Source of the DNA: Clarkia xantiana subsp. parviflora
Lineage: Eukaryota > Streptophyta > Magnoliopsida > Myrtales > Onagraceae
DNA: 64,000 bases
Assembly (NCBI GenBank): GCA_036873135.1
Contig: JAPTYO010000018.1
Coordinates: 9,911,503-9,975,502 of the forward strand
Direction of reading: 5' to 3'
A model generated the notes under the pieces. The model was not told where the DNA came from, ran no database searches, and saw only the letters and a program-made list of their open reading frames with translations. Both the position numbers and the translations under genes were made by a program. This document shows positions 20,308 through 30,496 of this stretch, piece after piece. The number at the start of each line of letters is the position of its first letter. Positions within the stretch are counted from its first letter, which is position 1.

Positions 20308-23300
20308 ATGGCCGGTGGTGGCAAGAAGAAGCAAGTTCAGGCTGGCAGTTCTCGTCCCGGAGGAACTGTGAACTCCCCGTTGCCAGAACGCGTTGATGAA
20401 CAAGTTGAGAACCCTGCTCTCTCCGAGACAGGGGGGCAAGGTGATGGATATGAAGTCTCAGTTCGAGACGCTGAGACGAACAGGCAGGATGTCCCGCGTA
20501 GGGAGGAAGATGAGGCTCCCCCAAACCCAGTGGGCCATGGAAGAGAAGGAGTCCCGCGAAGGGAAGAAGGGTCGTCTTCGAACTCGGAGTTGGCCAAGGC
20601 AGTAGCGGAAGCTATGCCCATGTTCTTGGCCGCCATGGAGGCCTTGCTGGATAAGAGAGAGGCCGCCAGGAGAGCGGAGGAGTTGCCTCCGCGAGAAGAA
20701 TTACCACCACCCCCGCCGAGGGTGGACCCGGAGGAACAGGAGGTTCCGCTCAGGAATAAGGGCAAGGAACCAGCACACCTGGAGAAGTTCGTGGTTGACG
20801 GCCCCGGACCAGTGCAGAACAGGACCATTCCCCTGAATGGCCCCATCACCCCCGATCAGGTGGTGAAGATCGTGAGCATCTGCATGGGTGATCAGAAGCA
20901 GATGACATCGGAGCTGAGGGATCGGTCCAGCCATCCTTTTGTGCCGTGGCTGATCGATACCGTAGCCACGCCTGGGCTAGGTATTCCGACCATCAATGAG
21001 TGTGACGGTGAGGGGGACCCAGTTCGCCATGTGCAGAGGCACGTCCAGGCCTGTATGGGACGAACATCGAACGATGATCTCATATGCTCATTGTTCCCGA
21101 TAACCCTGGGAGAAAGGGCCATGACTTGGTTCTTCAGCCTCCCGCCAGGAAGCATCACCTGCTGGGCCGATATGCATGATCGCTTCATCAAGCAGTATCA
21201 AGGACGAAGACGTCTTCTGAAGAGCGTGAGGACTTTAACCCAGGTGGTGCAGAGGCCCGATGAATCGTTGGCATACTATTATCAACGGTTCACTGCTAGT
21301 GCTGCGGAGATTGACGAAGAAATCTCGGAGGGAGAGATGATTCGCACTTTCCTAAGGAACTTGAGCGCTCCGTACGGTTCCGACCTGATGCATAGCGTAG
21401 CCGCGAAGGCTGTGTGGAGCATGGAGGCCCTGCAGGCGAGGGTGAAACAGCAAATCGACGTCCAGGAGTCGAAGATTGCTGCTGGAGAGCTCGATCCCCC
21501 GAGGTTGGGAAGAGGAAAGCCATCGTCCAAGCTGTCGGATGATCGCAAGGGGAGCGACAAGACGGAGGGAAGTAGGAACCGTGGTCGCCCCGAGAAGAGG
21601 GAGGACAGGCGTCCTCTGAAGAAGGATAACCGCGAAGGTCGAAGTGTCCCCATCAACAGCTCGATGACCTCCGTGCTAGCTGTGATGGATCGGCAAGGTC
21701 TAGCTCGATACCCCCCGAGGAAAGAAGGTGAATTCCTAGGAGGCCGCCCTGACCGTTACTGTCGCTACCATCGTGCCAATGGTCACGACACTGAGAACTG
21801 TCGGGAGCTGAAGAAGGAGATTGAAAAGCTGATCCAGAAGGGAAAGCTGAAAGAGTTCGTCGGGAAGGGACGGTGCCGATCCCGTTCCAGAAGTCGGTCC
21901 CGATCCCGTTCCAAGTCCCGCGACAGATCCCCGAAGAAGAAGAAGGTCGAGCATGAGGCTTCGGGATCAGGTGCCCGCAAGGAGAGGCGGGGAACTATTA
22001 ACGTCATCCACGGAGGAATGGCAGCGGGAGGTGATACCTCCGCTTCCAGAGAGAACTATGCTTCGCGCATATCTGCCGCGGTGGTGTTAGGAAAAAGGTC
22101 CCGGTCGTGGACCCTGAAGGAGGAAATGGTGATTTCTTTTTCAGCGGAGGATCTAGTTGGCGTGGAGAGCCCTCACGACGACGCCTTGGTCGTGACCCTG
22201 GATGTGGACGGGTTCGAGATGAAGCGGATCCTGATAGACGGAGGGAGCTCCTCCGATATTCTCTTCATGGACGCTTTGGAGGCCATGGGAAAGACGAAGA
22301 AGGACCTGACACAGGTGGACTTCCCGATGGTGGGATTCTCCGGCTCCACTTCCTACCCGTTGCGAATGATTACCTTACCAGTAGAGTTTGGTAGCGGCTG
22401 GAAGATGGAAAAGCGAAACGTGGATTTCGTCGTAGTGGAGTCTGCGGGGGCATACAACGCGATCATCGGGAGGACCACAATCAACCCTCTTATGGCAGTC
22501 GCCTCGACGGTCCACCAGAAGATGAAGTTCCCGACTGATAACGAAGTCGGAGAGGTCAAGGGTGACCAGGTGGCATCGCGAAAATGCTACGTTAATGCCA
22601 CCCGACGAAGAAGGAGGGAGACCATGACCGTCCTTCAGACGGATGCTGATCCTCGAGAGGAGTATGGGCGTCCCGCCCCCATGGAGGATTTGAAGGAGGT
22701 GGAGATCGATGGGCCTCAGAGGAAGGTGAAGATCGGCTCTGCTTTGTCGGAGGAAAGAGCCCGAGAGTTGGTCGAGCTCTTGAAGGAGTTTAAGGAGCTG
22801 TTTGCCTGGTCCCCGAGTGATATGCCAGGAATCAGCCCTGACGTGATAGTGCACGAACTGAAGATAGACCCCGCGATCAAGCCTATTGCGCAGAGAAGGC
22901 GTCCGATGGGCGCGGACAAGAGGATCGCGATCCAGCAGGAGGTGGGCAGACTGCTCGATGCTGGATTCATCAAGGAGCTCCGATTCCAGACTTGGGTGGC
23001 TAACCCAGTGCTGGTGCGAAAGAGTAATGGAAAGTGGCGGATGTGTGTCGACTTCCGCGACTTGAACAAGACCTGCCCGAAGGACTGCTACCCGCTTCCG
23101 AAGATTGACCAGCTAGTGGATGCCACATCGGGACATGAGCTGTTGAGCTTCATGGACGCTTATTCCGGGTACAACCAGATCAAGATGGCGAAGGAGGATG
23201 CCCCCCACACAGCTTTTTACGCTGACAGTGACGTCTACCATTACGACGTGATGCCCTTCGGATTGATCAATGCCGGAGCAACTTACCAGCGGATGGTGAA

Positions 23301-25965
23301 CAAGTTGTTCGGGGACATGCTGGGGAAAACCATGGAGGCATATGTGGACGACATGCTGGTGAAGTCCCGACAGGCAGGAGACCATGTCCAGAATTTGGCG
23401 GCGGCATTTGAGCGGATGAAGTTCCATCAGGTTCGGCTGAAACCCGACAAATGTGCTTTCGGGGTGAACTCGGGGAAGTTCCTAGGGTTCATGGTGAGCC
23501 AGAGAGGAATCGAGGTGAACCCTGAGAAGCTGCGAGCGATCGAGGAGATGCAGTCCCCGAGGACTCATCGGGAGGTCCAGGTACTGAATGGCCGGTTGGC
23601 CGCGATGAATCACTTCCTATCCAAGGCGAGTGATCGAGCCATGCCCTTTTTTGACGTATTGAGGGCCAACAAGAAGTTTGAATGGACCGACAAGTGCGAG
23701 GAGGCGTTCCAGGCACTCAAGCAGCACCTCCGTACCCTTCCGCCGTTGGCGAAACCAGTTCCAGGCGAGCCGCTCTATCTCTATTTGGCTGTTTCTGATA
23801 TGGCTGTTAGTTCTGTTTTGATTAAGATTGTCAAGGGCAACCAAGTGCCTATCTATTATGTAAGCAAGGCGTTTGCCAAGTCTGAAATAAACTATCCCGC
23901 TATTGAGAAGTATCTCTTCGCGTTGATAATTGCCGCTCGAAAGCTACGAGCTTACTTCCATGCCCATGAAGTCACGGTATTGACTAATCAGCCCTTGAAA
24001 CACTTTTTGAACCGACCGGAGGCGTCGGGGAGATTGATAAAATGGGCCATCGAATTGACGGAGTTCCGCATTCATTTCGCTCCGAGAACCGCTATTAAGG
24101 GCCAGGCGTTGGCAGATTTTATAGCTGAGTCTACGGCACCCGATCTGGAAGTAACGGGTCCCGCAGAGGGGGCAACCATGGAAGGAGTCCCGACAACAGA
24201 ACAGCAGCCAGAACAGCCAAATGAAGAGAACACCTGGGAGATGTACACTGATGGTTCATCGAGTGTGGAAGGCTCGGGGGCAGGATTCGTGTTGATACCG
24301 CCCGGCGGAGGCGAGCCTTTACGATATGCCCTGGCGTTGACATTCAAAGCCACCAACAACGAAGCAGAGTATGAGGCTCTCATCACAGGCCTCAAGATTG
24401 CCAAGGGTACGGGGGTCGACCATTTAAAAGTGAAGTGCGATGCTAGCTTGGTTGTAAATCAAGTCCAGGGGAACTATGAGGCTAAAAGCCCGACGATGAA
24501 GAAATATTTGCATGAGGTGCAGACTTTGAAGGGAAGCTTCAAAAGCTTTGATATCGTGGCGATCCCGAGGGAAGAGAACGCGGAAGCGGATGCCTTGAGC
24601 AAGTTTGCCCTGGGAGTGGCCCCCGAGGAGAATCGGAAGGTGCATTTCCTAGAAAAGGTGATCATCTCAAACATTGACCCGGTGGAGGTCTGTGCTATTG
24701 AGACAGGATCGGAGGAAGAGGAGAAGCCCGCTTGGATGACCCCGATGGTCACGTACCTAACTACGGGGGTACTCCCCGATGATAAAGGGGCAGCCGTCAG
24801 ATTGCGTCGGATTGCAGACAACTACGCGATGGTGGACAACCAGTTATACAAAAAAGGGTATGTAAAACCTATCTTAAAATGCGTAGCGGAGCCTAACACG
24901 AATCGGATCCTAAGGGAACTACACGAAGGAGTCGCGGCCTGTCATGAGGGAGCCCGATCTCTGGTGAGGAAGGCATTGAACCTGGGTTACTATTGGCCCT
25001 CGATGAACAAAGAAGCGACCGCGATGGTCCGATCCTGTGATACATGCCAGAGGTACGCCCCAAATATCGTGGCTCCCGCCGCGGACTTAATGCCCATCAG
25101 GAGTGCATGGCCCTTTGCGCAATGGGGAATTGACTTGGTGGGACCACTTCCCCAAGCGAGAGGTCAGTGCAAGTACTTACTCGTGGCTATCGACTACTTC
25201 TCAAAGTGGATAGAGGCCAAAGCATTGGCTAGAACGACGGGGCAGCAGATCCTCAAGTTCCTTCAGACTCAAATCATATCCCGGTACGGGGTCCCGCGAG
25301 TGTTGATCAGCGACAACGGCCCTCCGTTCAATGGGGCTCAGTTGAAGGAGTACCTGGAAGAATTAAACATTGAGCATCGGACCGCTTCAGTCCGCCACGC
25401 CCAGACCAATGGCCAGGTAGAGTCAGCCAACAAGATCGTGATGGATGGCTTGAAGAAGAGATTCTATGCCTTGCAGGGCCATTGGCTGGATGAGCTCGAG
25501 AATGTGCTATGGGCTGTGAGAACAACACCCAAGCAATCAACAGGAGAAACTCCGTTTGGCCTGGTTTGTGGCACGGAGGCAGTCGCTCCCGTGGAGATAG
25601 CGGTGGCGTCCCACCGCGCGAAATATTACGAGCCTCTGACAAATGAGGAAATGAGACGTCTGGACTTAGACCTACTCGAGGAGAAGAGGTGGAAGGCTGA
25701 TGAAGTCCATGCCCGAATGCGTTTGGCAACAGCCCGATATTATAATCGGCGTGTCAGGTCCCGACAATTCTTCGTGGGAGAACTTGTCTGGCGGAGGAAT
25801 GAGTTTGTTCATCAAGACCAGATCAACAAGCTGTCACCAAAATGGGAAGGACCCTACAAGATCGTGGGGATGCCAGTGCCCAATGCATACAAGTTAGAGG
25901 ATCTCGAAGGCAAGACGTTGAAACATTCCTTCAGTGGTGAACACTTGAAGAAGTATCATGTTTGA
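20308..25965 (+). CDS. gag-pol: Intact Tat-C gag-pol polyprotein, 1885 aa
   Basis: The ATG at 20308 (MAGGGKKKQ) is the first one after the PBS; an upstream in-frame TTG lies in the PBS and is not used. Order: gag with a retrotransposon-gag domain (about residues 255-400), a zinc knuckle CX2HX4HX4C (C485, H488, H493, C498), an Arg-Ser tract (about 524-545), aspartic protease (D644 in IDGGSSSDILF, DGG in place of D(T/S)G), RT (VDFRDLNK about 914, YVDD 1012-1015), a first RNase H that lacks the usual acidic start (LYLYLAVSDMAV), a second RNase H with D1315, E1352/E1354, D1378 and D1428, then integrase with the HHCC segment, D1609, D1669 and E1705 (DD35E). The dual RNase H is a known Tat-lineage trait. 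A single frame implies one polyprotein cleaved by its own protease. No stop or frameshift is seen. Confidence 0.95.
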   Translation: MAGGGKKKQVQAGSSRPGGTVNSPLPERVDEQVENPALSETGGQGDGYEVSVRDAETNRQDVPRREEDEAPPNPVGHGREGVPRREEGSSSNSELAKAVAEAMPMFLAAMEALLDKREAARRAEELPPREELPPPPPRVDPEEQEVPLRNKGKEPAHLEKFVVDGPGPVQNRTIPLNGPITPDQVVKIVSICMGDQKQMTSELRDRSSHPFVPWLIDTVATPGLGIPTINECDGEGDPVRHVQRHVQACMGRTSNDDLICSLFPITLGERAMTWFFSLPPGSITCWADMHDRFIKQYQGRRRLLKSVRTLTQVVQRPDESLAYYYQRFTASAAEIDEEISEGEMIRTFLRNLSAPYGSDLMHSVAAKAVWSMEALQARVKQQIDVQESKIAAGELDPPRLGRGKPSSKLSDDRKGSDKTEGSRNRGRPEKREDRRPLKKDNREGRSVPINSSMTSVLAVMDRQGLARYPPRKEGEFLGGRPDRYCRYHRANGHDTENCRELKKEIEKLIQKGKLKEFVGKGRCRSRSRSRSRSRSKSRDRSPKKKKVEHEASGSGARKERRGTINVIHGGMAAGGDTSASRENYASRISAAVVLGKRSRSWTLKEEMVISFSAEDLVGVESPHDDALVVTLDVDGFEMKRILIDGGSSSDILFMDALEAMGKTKKDLTQVDFPMVGFSGSTSYPLRMITLPVEFGSGWKMEKRNVDFVVVESAGAYNAIIGRTTINPLMAVASTVHQKMKFPTDNEVGEVKGDQVASRKCYVNATRRRRRETMTVLQTDADPREEYGRPAPMEDLKEVEIDGPQRKVKIGSALSEERARELVELLKEFKELFAWSPSDMPGISPDVIVHELKIDPAIKPIAQRRRPMGADKRIAIQQEVGRLLDAGFIKELRFQTWVANPVLVRKSNGKWRMCVDFRDLNKTCPKDCYPLPKIDQLVDATSGHELLSFMDAYSGYNQIKMAKEDAPHTAFYADSDVYHYDVMPFGLINAGATYQRMVNKLFGDMLGKTMEAYVDDMLVKSRQAGDHVQNLAAAFERMKFHQVRLKPDKCAFGVNSGKFLGFMVSQRGIEVNPEKLRAIEEMQSPRTHREVQVLNGRLAAMNHFLSKASDRAMPFFDVLRANKKFEWTDKCEEAFQALKQHLRTLPPLAKPVPGEPLYLYLAVSDMAVSSVLIKIVKGNQVPIYYVSKAFAKSEINYPAIEKYLFALIIAARKLRAYFHAHEVTVLTNQPLKHFLNRPEASGRLIKWAIELTEFRIHFAPRTAIKGQALADFIAESTAPDLEVTGPAEGATMEGVPTTEQQPEQPNEENTWEMYTDGSSSVEGSGAGFVLIPPGGGEPLRYALALTFKATNNEAEYEALITGLKIAKGTGVDHLKVKCDASLVVNQVQGNYEAKSPTMKKYLHEVQTLKGSFKSFDIVAIPREENAEADALSKFALGVAPEENRKVHFLEKVIISNIDPVEVCAIETGSEEEEKPAWMTPMVTYLTTGVLPDDKGAAVRLRRIADNYAMVDNQLYKKGYVKPILKCVAEPNTNRILRELHEGVAACHEGARSLVRKALNLGYYWPSMNKEATAMVRSCDTCQRYAPNIVAPAADLMPIRSAWPFAQWGIDLVGPLPQARGQCKYLLVAIDYFSKWIEAKALARTTGQQILKFLQTQIISRYGVPRVLISDNGPPFNGAQLKEYLEELNIEHRTASVRHAQTNGQVESANKIVMDGLKKRFYALQGHWLDELENVLWAVRTTPKQSTGETPFGLVCGTEAVAPVEIAVASHRAKYYEPLTNEEMRRLDLDLLEEKRWKADEVHARMRLATARYYNRRVRSRQFFVGELVWRRNEFVHQDQINKLSPKWEGPYKIVGMPVPNAYKLEDLEGKTLKHSFSGEHLKKYHV

Positions 25966-26094
25966 TATGAAGCCACCACGAATGGCGCAAATTGTCTATC
26001 AATAAAATCCGATGTAAGCCTACTTTGAATTATTAGTGAATAAAAGAAGTTGCCTTCCGATCAAATTGCTTTCAAATTTATTCTAACTGTTAAT

Positions 26095-26580
26095 AAGACG
26101 TCCTGAGTGACGCGACAAACGCCTTCCGAGGTACGATGAAAGCCCCGCGGGGGACGCGTAAGTCGTCTATATGGCGCGGCCAAAAGCCTTAACAGGTATG
26201 GACAAAAGCCCTACGGGGTACACGTAAGTCGTCTATATGATGCAACCAAAAGCTTAGGTATGAAAAGACCCTGATGGGTCCGCGTAAGTCGTCTATATGA
26301 TGCGGCCAAAAGCCTTAACGGGTACGGAAAAGCCTTAACAGGTCCGCGTAAGTCGTCTATATGATGCGGCCAAAAAGCCTTAACGGGTATGAAAAGACCC
26401 CGATGGGTCCGCGTAAGTCGTCTATATGATGCGGCCAAAAAGTCTTAACGGGTATGAAAAAGCCTTAACAGGTCCGTGTAAGACGTCTATACGATGCGAC
26501 GAAAAGCCTTAACGGGTACGATTAAGCCGTCCAGTAGAGACGCAATGAAGGCCTTAAAGGGTGTGAAAAACGGCCTTGAA
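26095..26580. repeat. Tandem array, ~64 bp unit, 3' UTR of Tat-C
   Basis: About six units begin gtaagtcgtctatatgatg, with aaagccttaacgggta inside. It is homologous to the larger Tat-B array. Confidence 0.92.
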
Positions 26581-26584
26581 AAGC

Positions 26585-27015
26585 AGGGACGAGAAGCCTT
26601 AAGTGGTGAAGCCCCGATTTTGGACGAGAAGCCTTAAGTGGTGAAGTCCCGATTTTGGACGAGAAGCCTTAAGTGGTGAAGTCCCGATTTTGGACGAGAA
26701 GCCTTAAGTGGTGAAGTCCCGATTTTGGACAAGAAGCCTTAAGTGGTGAAGTCCTGGTTTTGGACGAGAAGCCTTAAGTGGTGAAGTCCTGGTTTTGGAC
26801 GAGAAGCCTTAAGTGGTAAAGTCCCGATTGAACGAGAAACCTTAAGTGGTAAAGTCCCGATTGGACGAGAAGCCTTAAGTGGTGAAGTCCCGATTTTGGA
26901 CGAGAAGCCTTAAGTGGTGAAGTCCCGATTTTGGACGAGATGCCTTAAGCGGTGAAGTCCCGATTGGACGAGGAACCTTAAATGGTAAAGCCCCGATTCG
27001 ATAAGAAACCTTAAA
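26585..27015. repeat. Tandem array, 35 bp unit, 3' UTR of Tat-C
   Basis: About twelve units of gacgagaagccttaagtggt plus gaagtcccgattttg follow the 64 bp array. Starts at 26588 and 26623 give 35 bp. The ccttaagtgg core is shared with the arrays of Tat-A and Tat-D. Confidence 0.93.
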
Positions 27016-27236
27016 TGGTAAAACCGGGAGTAAAACGTTGGAAGGACGCATGAAGTCATCTCAATGGCGCATTGGAACGTTCTGAGTAACGAATTTTAAG
27101 CCGCTTTAGGTAAAGTGCAAACGAATATCGACGCCAAAACAGATAAAAGAAGTTCCTTATATAAAGGCTCGAAGGCCAAAGGAGTTCGTTACAAGAAACA
27201 AAGGAGAAAAGCAACAAGGACTAAAAGATGTAGTTA

Positions 27237-27644
27237 TTAAGCTTGGTCCTTATTGGTGGTGTCAACAGGAATTGGGTCCACAGAGTTGGTGGCAGAAGGC
27301 TCCACAGGGTCAGCCGTTGAAGGAATGGTTATTACAATCATGGGATCGAGGAGTTTCCGATGAAGAAGTAGCTCCTCTTCACTCTGAACTTGTGGTATGC
27401 ATTTCCGGCCTTGAGCATCGGCCTCTTTGGTGGAAATGATACATCCTTCCCGGAGAGCTGCATCATAAGCAGTACTGGAAATCTCGTTCAGAACATAGTC
27501 GAAGTTGAAAGGCTTCCTTCCCTCGAAACCAGATCCACCATCTGAAATTAGCCATTGAAAGGAATGTTAAGCTCATTCGGAAAAATACAATTAAGTTAAG
27601 TAAAGAGGCAAGCAAACGATGGAAAAGGAAACCTTACCAGACAT
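27237..27644 (-). CDS. Tat-C antisense ORF, two exons, 103 aa (shortened form)
   Basis: On the strand opposite to gag-pol, exon 1 is 27644-27638 (ATG TCT G), followed by the donor gtaagg. A 96 bp intron (27637-27542) ends tttcag, and exon 2 is 27541-27237, ending TAA. The frame is open throughout. Residues 4-45 (FNFDYVLNEI, AYDAALREGC) match the N-terminus of the Tat-D antisense protein, and the last ~20 residues (…VDTTNKDQA) match its C-terminus. This is therefore an in-frame internal deletion of a much longer gene. A TATA box lies about 120 bp upstream. The product has no recognised domain of its own, and its function is unknown. Extra antisense ORFs have been reported in Tat-type elements, but that this truncated one is expressed is my inference. 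Confidence 0.62.
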
Positions 27645-27762
27645 GGTAAAATCTTGAATCACTTGAGGAGCAAAAGACATGGGGAGAAGAAAACTTCAGG
27701 TCTAAAAACGGAGGCACTTCTGAAAATAGAGACGGTGAAGAGGAATATTGCCCAGGTCTTAG

Positions 27763-27772
27763 CTTTTATAAG
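27763..27772 (-). promoter_or_regulatory. TATA box of the Tat-C antisense ORF
   Basis: On the minus strand, cttataaaag is followed by a pyrimidine-rich leader of about 120 nt and the ATG at 27644. A matching arrangement is found in Tat-D (40959-40968). Confidence 0.6.
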
Positions 27773-28251
27773 CGAAATGACAGATTGGACGGACTTAATC
27801 TGGACCATTGAAGATGAAACGATTCAATCTCAACCATCGAAGACTGAGGGACAGTACAGAAAAGATGATGCTGACGTAGTGAGTACCTTTTTCAGAAAAT
27901 GACAGTCACGCTGATGTGAACGTCGTTTCTCTATCCCTAGGCATTTAATGCTACAGTAGCCGAGGAGTCTCCTTGGATTTGGCAACTGCCCATGGGGCCT
28001 GGTGGGCCCAAGGCAATCATAAGAAAGAGACTCTGATATGCAACAATCACACGCAAAGATCAAAGCCTCCGACGGTGGTATCGGAAGGTATGAAGACAAA
28101 AGCCTCTAACTGAGGTATCAAAAATTGCAAAGATCCAAGCCTCCGACGGCGGTATCGGAAGGCATGAAAGCGAAAACCTTCGACAAAAGAGGTCAAAGAT
28201 TTGGACTGGAAGACATGACGAACTAAAAGTCCCCCATGTCTTGGGGGTAAA
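27773..28251. other. Tat-C region between antisense promoter and 3' LTR, with PPT
   Basis: No gene is seen. Two diverged copies of the cctccgacgg…ggtatcgg unit lie near 28062 and 28136. The polypurine tract cttgggggtaaa occupies 28240-28251, just before the LTR. Confidence 0.75.
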
Positions 28252-28974
28252 TGATGGGTTCCGATGTAATCGTTAGCCCCGTTAACAGCCACTGGACGGC
28301 GAGTAGGTCCAGTGGGCCTCGTCAAAAGCCTTGAAGGCCCAGAGGCCCAGCACGAAGGGTCCCGACTTTAGCGGTCCCGATGAATGAGCTGAACGCTCCC
28401 GATAAGAAGCCTCTGAGTAGGCCCCGATATGCCTTAGTAAAGGCCCTGATAATAAAGCCCCGCAGAGGCTGGACCTGTCACGTAGAGACTGAAGGTCCTA
28501 GGTGGTGATCTAGAATGAGACAACTCTGGAGTCCCCGACAGGAGTCGAGACTTTTAATCAGAGGATAAGACCGAGAAACCCGCCTACTAGATGAGAGTAG
28601 TGGGAAGACGGTTAAGATATAGATAATTTCCCCCGAGATACGCAGGGCGTGCCCGAGATACGCGGAGGTACGGGTAATATACGCGGAGCGTGGGGCGAGA
28701 AATATGGAATCGTGGGTATAACTGTCAAGCGCAGTAACAGGTAACTGAGTAAACTCCTCCTTCTATATAAAGGAGGAGGTTACCTCAGAAAAACCATCTA
28801 CGCTAAGACGAACTTATACTTTTGCTTACCACCCATTGATCACCGTACTCATTTAAGCATCGGAGAGGGATTCTGGGTCACCACCCAGGTCATCCCCTTT
28901 TGCAGGATTACGCGGAGCCCAGGAGTCCAAGCTTTCCGTCAAGGACGTAACGGAGCTTCGCCCGTGATCCAACA
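28252..28974 (+). repeat. 3' LTR of Tat-C (723 bp)
   Basis: It is the same length as the 5' LTR, with TG…CA ends followed by the ccgac TSD. The TATA hairpin is unchanged. Confidence 0.95.
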
Positions 28975-29428
28975 CCGACCATGGTGGCGATCCGGATGAT
29001 CGTAAGTCCACCACATGAGGAGTGTTTCTCCTTGCTGATGCCGCCATTTCATGGACGAGCAAGAAGCAATCATGTGTCGCACAGTCTACGATGGAATCGA
29101 AATTCGTTGCTCTCTCTAAAAATGCATAGGAAGCGGTCTGGCTAAAAAGGCTTCTTACGGCGCTACGTGATGGCGATGTTGGGAGTAAACCTGTGAAGGT
29201 GTTCTCTAACAGTCAAGCAGAGATTGCGGCAGTAAAGAATCCAAAGTACCATAGTAGGATTAAACACATTGATGTGAAATATAATTATGCTAAATCTATG
29301 GTAGAAGATAATGTAATCACTTTAGAATACTCGGCCACTGATGATATGGTGGCGGACCCACTAACTAAACCATTACGCAGAGAGACATTTGAAAATCATG
29401 TTAAACTGCTTGGATTGCGTAGGGTTTA
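28975..29428 (+). pseudogene. Cop-1 pol, RNase H C-terminal part
   Basis: It continues the RNase H after the Tat-C insertion: [26 protein letters not shown], then SNSQAEIAAVKNPKYHSR, IKHIDVKYNYAKS, and ADPLTKPLRRETF before the stop at 29426-29428. CDN is changed to SNS and a few stops are present. The order and motifs are those of the end of a Ty1/copia polyprotein. Confidence 0.88.
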
Positions 29429-30496
29429 AATGTGGGCATTTATCTATGATAACATTTGATTAATTGAAAGTTACATTTGATAAATGAGAGAATTGCAATT
29501 TGGGTTTATGATTCATCGACGTCATAATGTTTGATTACATCGGATTTTACGGTCTATAAACTAAGTCGTAGGAGGACAGAATCCTCTGCATAAATTAAGT
29601 CGAATGTGGGCATTGCCTTGTCACACGGTCACGGTCGTCTTGTAGGAGAGGGGGACCTCTTCGGAAGCAAGACTGGCTAAGAACCAGTTGGGAAACTTGG
29701 TTATGCAAAACGATCATTTAGTTTTGGAGTAACACGATATGATCTCCGTTTTGCACTTCGCCGGTGATGAACTTTGTTCGTCATTAACCACATTCTGGGC
29801 CAGATGAAAGTCTGTGATAACATCATTGACATATCCCACACTTGACGATGTTCGGGTATGTTATCGACGTGTGCTTCATACTACGCGTGCCACATTCGAC
29901 CACGGGGTCATTCTCGGCTGTGCTAGATAGAATCCTCGTGATTCGGATGGGCGCAAACTTCTTCACCTCGAACTTGTGATTGATCCCGGAAGCCTTATGA
30001 AAAGGAACCGGAGTATCCTCATGGACTCAGAACTCATACCTAAGGTGAGGCACAATGTTTGCTTCCCGGCGTATGAGCGCAATGATAAAGAAAAAGGCCA
30101 AGTTACCACGTCTTTGGAAACCGGTTGGGTTTACTAAGGGTATGAGCGACGGGGATGGTCAAGTTCACCTGTAATTCACCGACTCTTGTATTCACTAGGT
30201 GGCCACCAGTCAAATATTAGTTGAAGGTTCTGAATACTTGTGCAGATGCCCTGGAAAAGTATTACTATGTGGAAACTGGTCCATTGGAGAATTAGCAGTT
30301 GACCTAGGATACAGCGATACAAACTGGTATTTTCACCAGGTTGATTTGAGAAATGGAATCAACGTTCCGCGGGCGATACAACACTCCTAACAGATGAGTA
30401 GCACGATGCCCGTCGTATGAACTATTCGGAAGCAGAGGCAAGATCAGAAGAGTGAAATGTTGATGCGATTTGGAGAATAATACATTAAAAGGCACC
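29429..30496 (+). other. Cop-1 3' untranslated region (no gene seen)
   Basis: About 1.07 kb lie between the pol stop and the Tat-D insertion, and continue for 28 bp after Tat-D to the polypurine tract agtgggagc (41950-41958). Only short frames are present and I recognise none of them. Confidence 0.65.

Larger units (their letters stand above)
19531..28974 (+). mobile_element. Tat-C: structurally complete Ty3/gypsy Tat-like retrotransposon
   Basis: 9444 bp are flanked by a perfect ccgac TSD (19526-19530 and 28975-28979). It has two 723 bp LTRs, a PBS, one uninterrupted gag-pol frame, two tandem-repeat arrays, a short spliced antisense ORF and a PPT. It is inserted in the RNase H gene of Cop-1. 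All parts needed for transposition in this family appear present, so this is the best candidate for recent activity. Confidence 0.96.
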
